Shown here one piece after another: positions 1 to 11,689 of a stretch of 60,000 bases of DNA (the stretch's first letter is position 1; each line of letters begins with the position of its first letter). The notes below the pieces were generated by a model that saw only the letters and a program-made list of their open reading frames with translations, was not told the origin of the DNA and ran no database searches. This DNA is from Lineus longissimus (taxonomy: Eukaryota; Nemertea; Pilidiophora; Heteronemertea; Lineidae): positions 7,690,001-7,750,000 of the forward strand of contig NC_088317.1 in assembly GCF_910592395.1 (NCBI RefSeq). Direction: 5' to 3'. Both the position numbers and the translations under genes were made by a program.

Positions 1-328
1 GCATTCAATCCCTTTCGAAGCAAATTTTAGATTCTAAAAAAGTTTGCTTTACTTGTAGCAAAAACCAACATTTCCGAGCATTTGATACGGTTTTATTCAT
101 ACGAGTACCATCAAATGCTTAAAAATCGGTAGAGAGAGCAAATGCTAGTTTTTATTCAAATGGCCCATGGTCTCCGATCAAAAGCCAGTGCGGAGACCAA
201 CTGAACCAACGAGAAGGCCCGACTCTTGGATGCGAGGCATGTTCTGCAATCCTTCTGAGGTCAATCCTTTGCCACTACTACTACACAACATATACATTTC
301 TAGATTTGTGGAGATCCAGGGAAGACAA
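1..328. other. No gene seen
   Basis: Non-coding, A/T-rich sequence. It has short open frames but none with recognisable protein character. No promoter or RNA gene could be supported. Confidence 0.5.
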
Positions 329-1000
329 TTAGAGCACTTTCGATGGATTTTATTCGACGCATACCACTAGGTGGCGCCACCTTCCTGAAATGGTGTGAAA
401 TTGGTCAAAAATAGGCCTGGTGTGTGTCAAGTTCGCTTGGTCATAGATTGGTGGAATAATATGTATTTCTTTAAAGGCAACAACCACGTGATAGCCCGGG
501 TGATACTCTCCTTTATTAAATCAAGTAATAAAACACAGGGGTGTTGCAGCTTTTCATTGATCAATTTGGACTTCAAGTAAAACTCAATGAATTGACTATC
601 CCGCTACTTTCGTCAGGGACGCCCGGCAAATGGAAAGTATGTCGCATATCGTGTGGGCGAGGTACGAGTAATAACCGCCAGAGCCTACCCATTTTTATGT
701 TCGTAGAATCCCAGCGTCACATTATAGAGCACTTTGGACGGACTTAATGGGATACGAAACCAATAGGTGGCGCCCACCTTTGATACCACTAGATCCTGCA
801 TGCGGTGAAGAATTCGCCAAAAAATGTTCCCGCTGGGATGCTGAGGTGAATCTGCATGGGCAAAGACTCCATGAAAAATATTTATTTCCACCTGAAAAAA
901 AACCCTGTGATAGCTAGGAGAAAACTCCTTATAAATTTGATCAAAAAATGCAGGGTCGTTGCAGCTATTCCTTACTCAAATGAAGCTTGAAGTGAAGCCA
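329..1000. repeat. Imperfect direct duplication, about 400 bp apart
   Basis: Two related blocks follow one another. A segment near 329-390 (TAGAGCACTTTCGATGGA, then AGGTGGCGCCACCTT) recurs near 725-780, and a segment near 477-580 ending in a GTTGCAGC-containing stretch recurs near 895-1000. The copies are diverged by substitutions and small indels. This is an old dispersed or tandem repeat; no coding content is convincing. Confidence 0.55.
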
Positions 1001-3106
1001 TATGAAGTTGCACACGTTGAATTAGGCCAAATCTTGCCCAGCGGCTTTGACGTATGTAAACGTATGACCTCAAACTGAGGGTATTGAACCGGTTCCAAGT
1101 TCACAGAAGATGGCCTCATAAAAACTAAGATCACGACGTTGAAGCAAATAGTATTTGGAACACGATATGCCCATTCTTATCCATGGAAACGGCCCCTGTT
1201 TAAAGAACTTTTTTTGGGGGTACAACGTGGACCTCTCGTCTCCACTAGCCAGTGAGACCTGATCGACGCTGTGACGTCTTGCTGTAAATATCGATTTTTC
1301 TGTGTCGTTCAGCAAATCGGAGACCTCAGTGTCGGATGACGCTTCTTCTTATTGATGAACACACAGAAACTCACAGCATACACTTTTTCCTAACGTGGCT
1401 TCGAATAATTAACAAAAAAGGAAGGAATATGCATAATTTGCTAGGCTTCAGCCCCAAAAATGGCGGCAAAACAACACCGCCTTTACTGCCCTCAGTGACC
1501 CTGTTGACAAGGTGAGTTCGAATCTCGCCGGCTCCGGGGAGCGGGAAAGAAATTCCTACTCCGGGAATTCCTTGACCCGTTGAGGGGGATTAACAAAAAT
1601 CGTGTCTTTCTTATACCTTATAACTAAAATTTAAAAAATCGACAAAAAAATCGTCAACAACTTTCAGTATATGCGCTAATGAAACTAGGAGAAGAATGAA
1701 CCTGTTGAAGTAAAAGGGCGCCCATTCCTTCAACTGATGTTACCAACCTCGGTTTCACGAACGCTTTACTCTTCTTCGATACACTATGCGATAGCGCATA
1801 CCTGAAATCACCCAGGAAATGTACCTCAAAACAGCCGAGCACTTGGTCTTCCACTACCGATGGCTTTCCTTGTATCCTGCGTCGCGTACGAGTGTATATA
1901 GCCGAATGCTCTCTGTCTGCTGCCCTCATAATCTGGACAGCCCTGAAGAACTGTACTACGGATTCAAAAGCATGGCTGTAGATGGTAACTTCCCTGCCTG
2001 GATGTCAACGTGTGCGACACCCGTTTGGTGTCTTTCAAACTTGCAACTTTTCTTCTTTTCCTGAAGGCGCAATGTCAGGTTTCGTTTCAGGCGGAACACA
2101 TTGCGATTTCAAGCATGCCCTAACGATGGCAGAGCAAAGCTGGGGGGGGGGGGGTTAGTGGGTCACCTACCAGGAAAACCTGGTCACTTTTTATCATGAA
2201 CTATGTTTTGGCCCAGAAGGAGCAAAAATGGTTATGTGGGCCTTTAATGTATTGGCCTCCGTCCACAACCCCGCCCCCCCGGCCCCCGAAAGCACAATCT
2301 ACCGCTCGTAATACTTGCACTGAGTCAGTCCCTGCCCTGGCCCCCAGCATAACAATGCAGTGCAATGAATTAGATGCTGCTATCTGTATTATTGTGCTAG
2401 AATTACTGGCAATGAGTCCAAATATATCTTTGGAATTCCATTGGAAATCAAATGAAGAAATGACAGAAAGTATTTTTTCATGAAGTGTCCGGTTTATTGG
2501 ATTTTTAAAATTAGCTTTTATACACATGGTGAATTCCTGTCGAAAAGACTATTTCATGCAGGTGAATAAGGGTCGAGAGAAAGTATTCGTTTATGAAGTG
2601 TCAGGTTTATTGGAATTCTGACCATGTAACCCTGTCGAATTACTTGGTTTCCTGTGGTGAAAAAATGTTGAATCCTGACCCTCGTATGTGGAAACTCTTC
2701 GTAAACACTATTATTGTTATGTGATTCTTTTATTGTACAGCACTATGTTAGGGCGCAGTTGGCACCCATATTACACTTATGTATTATCCAACTTCTTGTA
2801 TTGTATACACATTGAGTGGGACTTGGCAATATAGTTTATACAGGAAAGACGTCTTCGAGTTCTCTCTCTCTTCAATACGATCACACACATCCTAAATCTT
2901 TCTGAGCGTTGAATTGGTGTCGATGCCTGACCAAGGGGGGGGGGGGGCACAGGGTTCTCATTGACTGCTGCATAAGCACCGTTCTAAGTCAGATAGTTGA
3001 TTGCTCACGAGCAACTAGCTAGGCATTTGGAATCTTGCTACGGCTTATTAACATACCAAGTTAGAATTGTTTTATGGAATTGGGCCCAGATTTTTATGTT
3101 CGCTGT
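1001..3106. other. Gene-poor stretch with homopolymer G tracts
   Basis: No convincing gene. It holds two uninterrupted 13-base G tracts (2142-2154 and 2935-2947) and a short duplicated motif, TGAAGTGTC(C/A)GGTTTATTGGA, near 2481 and 2597. Open frames here lack protein-like composition. Confidence 0.5.
1461..1575 (+). repeat. Possible tRNA-derived SINE head
   Basis: The segment contains GAGTTCGAATCTC near 1517, a close match to a polymerase III B box, followed by a C/G-rich arm-like sequence. No clear cloverleaf or A box could be drawn, so a functional tRNA is unlikely. A degenerate SINE is the best guess. Confidence 0.3.
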
Positions 3107-3135
3107 CCTAATGTATCATAATATGATACATTAGG
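3107..3135. repeat. Perfect 13-bp hairpin
   Basis: CCTAATGTATCAT and its exact reverse complement are separated by AAT. It stands in non-coding DNA with no flanking gene. It may be the relic of a small foldback insertion. Confidence 0.8.
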
Positions 3136-3880
3136 ATTTATTATATTGTTATAGGTCTTGGAAGGTCCTCCGCCACAAAAACGAGGCAATTAATTGTCGT
3201 CCGATCGAGTTTTAACAAGCCATCTTCCACTTGTTTCCTTGCGGAGGAGTTGCCTTTCGGGTTGGAGACGTGCGAAAGTGCGTGCCGTGTGCAAAATTCT
3301 TTTGTTATAACTCGAGCATACGAAAAATTGCCACGTTTTCATGATGGAGGAGTCCAAGAGCTACCAAGGCCTGGTTGTTATACCTTTATCATGTTTTCGG
3401 AAATTGAACTGTAATTCCGTCCCTAAGTGTACCGTATTTGTTGGTTCATTTTAGCATGTTTTCTCAAGATTTGCAAGTTGATAAACTATCGATTTCAAAT
3501 CTAAATTCCTTGTTCTCACATCTGTCACAGAAGCAGTGTTCGTGATGAATAACAGAGGTAACATTTGGAGTAAACAAGTGAAAATCATCTGACACTTAGA
3601 TACATTGGTCAGATGTGTTGTATGAGGCAAAAGCAAAATGCAGGGGCCTAGTCTGTACTGCTGCAAATGGACAAACCGAACTGTTATTGTTATTGTTGTT
3701 GAGGTGTCTCACCTGTTCGGGCCTACTTTTGTGAACGACGGCCCCTCTTTGAAAGTATTGGAAAACCAAAGCCTTCGACACTGCCACTCCACCGTAGGAA
3801 TTTTACCCCATCGTCACATACTGTCACATTGTCCCATTCTACAGAGCTCAAGACGGTCTGCCTGCAGGCTCATCATATAG
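3136..3880. other. No gene seen
   Basis: Low-complexity TTG/TTA-rich DNA and the beginning of the repeat family that continues to the right. No coding or RNA gene supported. Confidence 0.45.
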
Positions 3881-5225
3881 ACGTCTCACATAGTTGTGAT
3901 ATTCGAACTGATATCCTTGCACGTTTGAAGGCCTACCCCTTTGGCGCAAACAGTCATTTTTAAAACAACCATTGAGGCTGCACAGATTCAGCGAGTATTA
4001 TGTAGCATTACTGGAGACTGCATGCATCAACAAAACCATAGAGGCTGCACAGTTTCAATGAGTATTATGTGGCATTACTGGCGACTGCATGTATCTCTCC
4101 CAGCACCACTTTTCTTTTATAATCAAGATGGTCTTCATGTCCCCGATTTGGGAATGTGGGAATGATACCCAATCGTCACATACTGTCCAGTTGTCCCATT
4201 CTACAGAGTGATCAAGACTGTCAGACTGCAGATTCATAATATACTTGTCTCACATAGTAGTGATATGTAATCCGATATCTTTTTGGCAGGTTTGAAGGTC
4301 TACTCGTAGGGGGCAAGCAGTTGTTATCACACAACCATTGATAGTGGATAGTTTCAAAAAAGTATTATGTGGCATTAGTGGCGACTGCATGTATCTCACC
4401 CAGCACCACTTTTCTTTTAAAATCAAGATGGTCTTCATGTCCCCGGTTTGAATGTATTTGGCAACGGACAATTGACAATGAGGAATGCTATGATATTATT
4501 TTGTGGAAGATGTCACCACTTTGAAGGTATTTGAAAACGAACGGCTTCAGCACTTCTACTCACACATCCGTATGAATGATACCCAATCGTCACATACTGT
4601 CCAGTTGTCCCATTCTACAGAGTGATCAAGACTGTCTGATTGCAGATTCATAATAATAGTCGTCTCACATAGTTGTGATATCTTTTTTGCACGCTTGAAG
4701 GTCTACTGGTTGGGGGTAAGCAGTCGTTATTACACAAGAATTTATAGTGGGCAATTTCAACAAGTATTATGTGGCATTACTGGCGACTGCGTGTATTTCT
4801 CCAAGCACCACTTTCCCTTTACTCGAGATGATCTTCATGTCCCCGGTTTGAATGTATTTGACACTTGACAATGAGGGGTGCTATGATTTTTTTTTTTAAA
4901 GATGTCACCACTTTGAATGTATTAAAAAACGAACGCATTCACCACTTCCAATCATCCATGGGGATGGTAATCAATCGTCGCATACTGTCCCATTGTCTCA
5001 TTATACAGAGCTCAAGATTGTCCGACTGCAGATTCATAATATAGTCGTCTCACATAGTTGTGATATGTGAGCTGATATCCTGTTGGCACGTTTGAAGGTC
5101 CACTCTTTGGGGCCAAGCAGTCGTTACACAACGATTGATTGTGGACAAATGCAACAAGTATTATGTGGCATTACTGGCGACTGCGTGTATCTTTCTGGCA
5201 CCACCTTTCTTTTATAATTGAGATG
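3881..5225 (+). repeat. Tandem array of a 300-400 bp dispersed repeat
   Basis: The block GTGGCATTACTGGCGACTGC occurs near 4069, 4370 (one change), 4770 and 5164, with a partial copy near 4008. Between copies the same order is repeated: a GTCACATAGTTGTGATAT block, a CGTTTGAAGGTCTAC block, the anchor, a TCTTTTATAATC block, then ATGTCCCCGGTTTGAATGTATTTG. Inverted copies of the same arrangement lie at about 25.7-26.45 kb. No open frame is conserved between copies, so this is probably a non-coding element or satellite-like array. Confidence 0.75.
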
Positions 5226-5925
5226 GGTGCCGCCAGGTTTACCTAATGATCTGTAAACAAAGAGATTAAGATTGACGAATGATGAGGAATCGTATAGGCG
5301 ACAAAGAACATAGCAATACACCTGTTAGGTGCATCTCTTTAGCATGAAATGGAGAAGATTGTCATCTGATGAGGCGAGATCTCATTGTTCGTATTTCGGC
5401 CAGGGAAAAATAGGCACGTCAGAAACGTAATGTTTCACGTCGCAACCGGGGTCCCAACATGGGCTCAATACCAGTCCACCACACAGGACCATGAGTCCTG
5501 TCGTAATCCCATATATCAATATGCCATCACTCGGCACATCCCACTGTTTTATTTCAGCACTTCATTCGTTGATACCGCTTTGATTTATTTTTAGCCATTT
5601 TTGAAGGTGGAGAAGGTGGATAACAGAAAAGCTTCACTAATGATAAACGTTGCCATTTTCCGGTACTTTCAGTCAAAGTGGTGGATGTCGCCAGTTGGAA
5701 GGTATTGTGAAAGTTGTTCCATTTCGGAATGCGAGTAGAATGCCTTCAAACCGGGGACATGTTCACCATTTGTACCGTACAAGGACGGAACGATTCCAAG
5801 TATGATCATGCTACTGCTACTGGGTGCGATAATTATTCCAAAACTTGTTTATACATATCTGATATACTTGTCCCCACTTCACTTAATAGTACGGGGTGTA
5901 TGTGTCCTCTGTTTGTTAGTATAGA
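5226..5925 (+). repeat. 700-bp repeat with an inverted copy at 20.85-21.53 kb
   Basis: The segment from the AGGTTTACCTAAAGATC-like start through TGTACCGTACAAGGACGG is found again in reverse orientation about 15 kb away with scattered differences. A neighbouring piece, GTGTCCCCAATTAACAGGTA near 5950, has its inverted partner near 18,665. These belong to the same GGGGACA-containing family as the array to the left. No gene content is evident. Confidence 0.75.
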
Positions 5926-5964
5926 AACAGGTATTGTGTGACTGGTGTGTGTCCCCAATTAACA

Positions 5965-6178
5965 GGTATCGAACGGTTTGGATATAAAACATAAGTCATC
6001 TAAGAAGACCAGCAATGCCAAAAACTCTGAAAGTGACATGGGGTGTAAATGCTATTGCCCGGTGCAGCATGCCTTTCTCGTACAGGAGCTTAAGAACTCG
6101 AAAACCAAGGAATTACTTATGTTGGCAGAGCTTGAGAAGATTCGTGGGAAGGACAGCACTCATGCAAGTGAACAATGA
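5965..6178 (+). CDS. Short charged ORF next to the Harbinger transposase, possible last exon
   Basis: An open frame of about 66 codons ends at 6178. It is lysine- and serine-rich at the N-terminus and has a helical, charged C-terminal part (VQELKNSKTKELLMLAELEK). An AACAG acceptor-like sequence sits just upstream near 5964. Harbinger elements usually carry a second Myb/SANT-like gene beside the transposase with a C-terminal helix of this type, and this ORF lies 160 bp from the transposase 3' end in convergent orientation. I therefore offer it as a possible last exon of such a partner gene. No Myb repeat is seen, and it could equally be a chance ORF. Confidence 0.25.
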
Positions 6179-6338
6179 ACAATGAACATTGAACTGTTGG
6201 ACAATTGAACAAAGGATTATTGAAAGAGTTCAAATTGGTTGATAAATATTTTATTAATTGACTATAGTTTTAAGCAAATTGTAAATACAATCAAATATTG
6301 ATCCATCAATTTATGCGATAATATCCATATCCCATTGC

Positions 6339-8052
6339 TCAAAAGAATGTGTTTGACACATATTCCCTAGTGGCACGTCCATTCTGATGTCCTTGATAGA
6401 CCTCCTCCTCATCACTACTGCTGTCATTGCTACTGCTGCTGTCACTATCACTACTGTCCTCTAGTATGTGCAGCCGCCTGTCTACACAAATGTTGTGAAG
6501 TACCCCACAAGCGACTATTATGTTACATACCAGGTCTGGCTGCATGCGTTTCCCCCCTTTTAATACATGGAATCTGCGTTTCATAATCTCAAAGGTCCGT
6601 TCGATTATATTTCGGCCCCTCATTTGGGCCCTATGGTACCGCCTCTGACTTGGGGTCCCTGGGTTGAGATATGGTGTCAGCAAATATAGTTTACATGGGT
6701 ACCCACTGTCCCCCAGCAGATAGCCTTCACGTGGATTCCTCTCTAGGTGCTGGGCAATCTCACTCTCTCTGAAGAAATGGCTGTCATGGGTTGCTCCTTG
6801 CCAGCGCGCTACTATGTTGGTGAGCTTTTCTGAAAAGATAGATTGAAAACATATTGTCAGATTAGCAGCAAAAAGTTTCAATTATGTTATTTATCCAGCA
6901 CAATTAACATTAATTAAAAAAGGCCACAGGGTGCATGTTACTATGTGACACTCTGTATATCATATGTAAAATTAATTCAATAAAGGCACCCCATGATGAA
7001 ATATAGGTCATGCTAGCAGAATCGATGATGTCATCATTTTGTACCATGTGTACTGTAAACAACTTTATGAACTTTTTATGAAGTACCACTTTTACAGTTG
7101 AAATTCATCAGTTTATTCATTAGGTACACCCCTTATTAAGTTTGGTGAGGGGTAGGTTACATACCAAACCCAGACCTGACCTGGTCATGTCATTAATTTG
7201 AAATCAGTGAGTGTTGTGTTTTTGGCTGAAGATTCACTCAGTCAGTCACTGATGATCAGCCATGCAGCCATGCTGTACACAGTGTACTGTGTGCTGGCCT
7301 ACACACACTACAGACCAACAAACACTGCCGACAGCATATATGATGATAATCCATGATAACATAGCACTACAACCGGCCAGTCTAAAGACAGTGGCCGAGA
7401 AAACTCTTCTCTCTATCTCTCTCTCGAGGGGGGGGGGGGGTAGCTATAGGATGCTACTCACCTTCATGATTGCAAATGCCCTGTACATTTATTGAGTAGA
7501 AATGCTTCCTGCAGAAAAAGGCAGCCTCATACAGCATTGGGTGAGCCATGGCCTCAGCAACTTCTCTTGGTGGATACGGGGCTTGGATTTTGATGTGGGT
7601 CCCATCCACAGATCCAATGAAGTTTGGAAGTCTGTGTTTCTCCATAAATGTTTGCCTGATGTGTCTTCGCTCCCCTGCATCAGGCCACCTGATGAACCTG
7701 TCTTTTTGTTCCACCAGGGATACAGCCACCGTATGGATGATTCTCGATACAGTCCCTTACCTATGCCAAAAATGTCACCAACATCGTCCAGAAAAGATCC
7801 GGATGCAAAGAATTTGAGGGCGACCAACACCTGTGTTTCCACATTCAGGCTGTGATTTCTGTCCGTGTCCCTCATCAAATCATCCCTCACCAAGTCACAG
7901 ATGAAACGTATGCCTTCAGAATTGAATCTGTACTTTTTCTGCAATTTTATCTCACTAAATTCCTCCAACGGCAATGGTCTGTGGCGGAAATTACGCTGAA
8001 ATCTGTGATTTTTAGCTGGAAAGTCCAGGAGCAGCATCCTGTGCGCAGCCAT
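6339..8052 (-). pseudogene. PIF/Harbinger (HARBI1-like) transposase, frameshifted, one intron
   Basis: A DDE-type transposase of the PIF/Harbinger superfamily, which in active elements cuts DNA together with a Myb-like partner. Exon 1 runs from ATG 8052 down to 7462, encoding a helical N-terminal domain and the first catalytic Asp in GSVDGTHIKI. Exon 2 runs from 6829 to 6339 with the second Asp in LLGDSGYP and the Glu in NIIERTFEIMKRR. The intron (6830-7461) has a GTGAGT donor and a TTTTCAG acceptor and contains a 13-base G tract. Exon 1 is broken by one frame change at about 7,730-7,750, so the copy is probably dead. The acidic serine-rich C-terminus (6360-6470) is typical low-complexity tail. 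Family assignment is firm; exact element ends were not found. Confidence 0.85.
6830..7461 (-). other. Intron of the Harbinger transposase
   Basis: Delimited by GTGAGTAG directly after exon 1 and CTATCTTTTCAG directly before exon 2, reading on the minus strand. Joining the exons here links the first catalytic Asp region to the second. It contains the G tract at 7428-7440 and no other feature. Confidence 0.75.
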
Positions 8053-8282
8053 CTTGGATGAAAGAGCAGACGATAAATGCTAGCGGTGGCTCAGCAAGGA
8101 GATATCGGTACCCCCTGGGCCCGCTAAATATGACCAGATTTAGCAGGGAGATAATGACCCGCTAAGCAAAAAAAAATTTGAACAACCCAATTAGCGACTC
8201 GCTAAAGTTAGTAGGGGTTTATCCTGGACCTAGCCAGTCGCTAAGAGTTAGCGGAGCTTTGAACAACTCAGCCAATCTAATT

Positions 8283-8425
8283 ATTCTGCCAGGAAGCGAC
8301 TATGGACATAAAAAATACCAGGATTATGATATTGAATACGAAATAGAACCCCCTGGCAAGGAGTCTCCTTTTGGCTGGTTTGGGACACGTGCTCCCAATT
8401 GGCACCTTTGACATACATATGTGCG
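8283..8425 (+). repeat. Dispersed repeat with an inverted copy at 18.5-18.64 kb
   Basis: The segment around GCGACTATGGACATAAAA through CCCAATTGGCACCTTTGACA is present in reverse complement near 18,500-18,640 with a few changes. It belongs to the GGGGACA-type family. It lies just upstream of the Harbinger transposase start and may have been transcribed with it. Confidence 0.7.
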
Positions 8426-9127
8426 TTGGTGTCTCATTTTAACGGCTTAGAAATGAATTCGCCTATTTTACTGTCAATTGATGGGAGGTACAGTACGTCA
8501 GAATAGCCCCGGGATAAACCGTTTCAAACTGCAGCTGGACCATGCTCACGATTTGTTATGAATTTTGAATTCTTCACTTGAAAACGAGCCGAATTCGACC
8601 CAGGACGGAATACACTGAAACATTGGCGAGATCTCGTGTATTTGATATAGAAGAAAATGCATGAGCCCTGTTTTGACACTATAAAACATGTCAGGAGTCT
8701 ACAGGAAATAAACGATTTCGTGTTACGTCTTGAATGATTGCGAGTTCATTTTTAGATTTAAATTGGCAATGAGTATCCCCTCATAGTAAAATTGTTCTAC
8801 GACACATGAGCTTCACAGCAGTTTAGAGACATTCCCTTATATTGCACATCGGTCATCAGTGCGTGTAAAACCGCAGAAGACAGGCAAATAAGTGTACTAC
8901 AACTACAGGCTTTTATATCTTTCACGTTATTATTTTGACAAAACAAACTTCCACAAAAACTACTTCCACCAATACACCGCAATACACAAAGTACAGTTCA
9001 CGCTGCAACGGCATTCGAAACAACATTCCTGCCCACCAAGATGAGAAAACATTTTACACATTACTTCAAAGACTCCTATTCCAAGAAAAATTAACAATGA
9101 AAGTCATGATTTATAATCGGCCTCTAT
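8426..9127. other. No gene seen
   Basis: A/T-rich DNA without a supported gene, RNA or obvious repeat structure. Confidence 0.45.
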
Positions 9128-9380
9128 ACAACCAGAGTCTTTTAAATGAAGAGTCAGGCAAATAGCGAAGGTATGGTTTCAACATTAAAGCCACCGCCCA
9201 CTCCGAAAGACGCGTGTTGACCCGTACCCAAGCCAATTCCGCACAACTGGAACTTGAACATTTCTTCGATCAGCTGAACAAAGCCATTACAGACGCTTCA
9301 TTTTGAAGCAAACGCCAGCTTCAAATTCACTGATTTCTATAAAACTATTTAGATATTGTGTTAATGACAACATTGATATG
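9128..9380 (+). repeat. Copy 1 of a 240-bp dispersed repeat
   Basis: Shares GAAAGACGCGTGTTGACCC, the CAAGCCAATTCCGCACAACT block and GCCAGCTTCAAATTCA with the copy at 10,393-10,625. Both copies can be read for about 35 codons as a helical peptide ending in a stop, so the family may derive from the end of a coding sequence, but this is uncertain. Confidence 0.65.
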
Positions 9381-10392
9381 AAAAACGATACGTTTCGTCT
9401 CATACTTTTCGACAGTTTTGAGAAGTAGTGATGGCACTAATTTGAGAAAGATTTTCGAAATGTGTTTTTCTACTACAGATCATCACGTATTTTTGTGGAT
9501 AGCAGTTAAGTATGTTGTCGCTTCTTAATAGACCATCTAAGTGTATCATATGGTTCCATTTGTTATCACTTAATGCCATATTCATATCTTATCAATTTTG
9601 ACCGACTACAACGAGTTTTTGAGAAGTTTAATTTCGCGTTCGCGGTGAAAAACGAAAAAAGTGTTGAAAAAACCCAAAATGACTCGACTTTTTGATCGAT
9701 GACGTCAAACGTTCCTATGAATAGAAACCTCGTTTTTGTTTTAATAATATTTTTCTAATGGGATATTTGATAGTTTGGTGATTTTGAAGCCGTGTTTCTT
9801 CGTTCTGAAGATTAGAAAACGGTTCTTACTTTTTGGACAAATATTAAATTGGTGTGAGGTATACCGTTCCAATATTGTTGAACACGCCATTTGGCTTAAA
9901 ACCTTACATACATTTATGATGTGTACGTTTTGAGTCACCTCATAAGAAACAACTAGTATGTGCCTGTCACAAGTTTGCCATTAATTACAACCTAATTATG
10001 GATTTTTTATAACAATAATTTGCAAACCGATCAGTTAGTGCATGCAGCTTATAATTCCGGTTTGATCATTGTTTTGGTTTGCAATTAGCAGCTAATCAAA
10101 ATTTACCAACACATATGTCTAAATTGTTAGCTCGTTCACATCAATATCAGTCAACAATTTAAATCGTAGTCTATGTATTTGTAACCCAATAAATCATGTA
10201 TACTGCATGTCCTGAGCATATTTTTTTAGGATTTTTGGTCGTTCGATCTTCTATTGTTTTGCATCTCAGCTCAGTTCGTAGCTGAATTAAAAGGGGCTTC
10301 ATCATGGCTTCCAGTTAATTAGACGAGAGAGCTGTGTGATCAATCGAAACTTGCCCTGACCTGACTCTTTATTTGAAAGACTTTGCTAGAAC
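9381..10392. other. No gene seen
   Basis: A/T-rich intergenic DNA between two copies of a dispersed repeat; nothing else supported. Confidence 0.45.
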
Positions 10393-10625
10393 CAGAGTTT
10401 TTCAAAACAAGGTTCAGGCAACTTAGGAACATATGGTTTCAGCATCAAAAACACTGCCCATTCTGAAAGACGCGTGTTGACCCAAGCCAATTCCGCACAA
10501 CTGGAACTTGAACAATTCTTCGCTCAGGTGAACATAGCCATTGCAAATGCTCCCTTTTAAAGCAAAGGCCAGCTTCAAATTCAATGATTTTTATAAAACT
10601 AGGTCAAAGACAACATTAACATCGA
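10393..10625 (+). repeat. Copy 2 of a 240-bp dispersed repeat
   Basis: Second copy of the repeat at 9128-9380. In addition, a block near 10,300-10,375 (GAGAGAGCTGTG, then CCTGACCTGACTCTTTATTT) recurs just after it near 10,640-10,705, so copy 2 is framed by a direct repeat of about 75 bp. This may mark the limits of one inserted unit. Confidence 0.65.
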
Positions 10626-10705
10626 CTTCATCATAGCGTCCAGATAATTGCCCAAGAGAGCTGTGGGATTAAAGGAAACTTGCCGTGACCTGACTCTTTA
10701 TTTAA

Positions 10706-11689
10706 AATACTCTGATACAACTGATGCGAGTCGCCCTTTACGGGCGACACACACATTATTTTAACAAGACGAGAATTCCTTTAAGAAAATCCTTCGTTAG
10801 AATTATCACTAAGACTAGTGAATACACCGAGAACTGAAAATTTCGCGACACGCAGACGCTCAAAAATGTCGACACTGGCGACTAGTTGCCTGTAAACAAT
10901 GACAGCAGTTTCCCCGTTATCCTCATCCTGAGCCTCAGACCACTAACACACGGCACCAACGACAGAGCTTATTTAACGGTGCGAAGGGAGGAGGATATGA
11001 CGGACTCTTGATTTTCGAGGATGCGATATCCTCGGAACATAAATGTCGAAGTATCGTGACGAAACCGCAAAATACACATGCTATATTTAGAAACACAATT
11101 GGATATCCGAATCACCAATATCGTCTACAAAGTAGGCTCATCAGAAGAAATAAGAGTAAACGAATACTTGATTCAGCATAAAACAAAATATCAAAGATTC
11201 AACTACAACGTATTTGCAGTGAGGGCATGTTGAACTGGAGCCAGTGATGACTATACAATTACCTTGCAATTACCCACGTAATGCAATTTTTTAAAAATAA
11301 TTTCTGTCTTTATTCGTACAAATTATTCGAACAACAAATATAGCATCAACTGGTACCGTAAATTCAAAGCTATCGAACTCATTTTCCTACCAGAACCCTA
11401 GGCTTCTCTAGACATAAAAGGTAACACCCTCAAGATATAAATTTATCTTCTGCATAAAATCTGATGTGAATATTTTTGAAATCAGAGTGGAATATACAAA
11501 AAAGCATGTTTTTGGTGGCAGTTCGTTTCATTTCCCTTAAAATCCACTTGCGTCGAATTTTTTGGGTCTCCGCGTATATAAACACGATTATGTACTAGAC
11601 TCGGCGCCCATTGATGACGATGACAGCATGGAAGCATGAATACGTCTTGATGATATGTCATTATCAGAGTCAGTGAGTTGTTATCGAAA
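10706..11689. other. No gene seen
   Basis: Intergenic DNA. A TATATAAACACG stretch near 11,573 is only weakly promoter-like. No gene supported. Confidence 0.4.

Noticed and set aside
3881-5225. CRISPR-like array (regular repeats with variable spacing)
   Set aside because: Repeats are hundreds of bases long, diverged, and the intervals are themselves repeated; the genome is eukaryotic.
7502-7855. 117-codon plus-strand ORF
   Set aside because: Antisense shadow of the Harbinger transposase exon.
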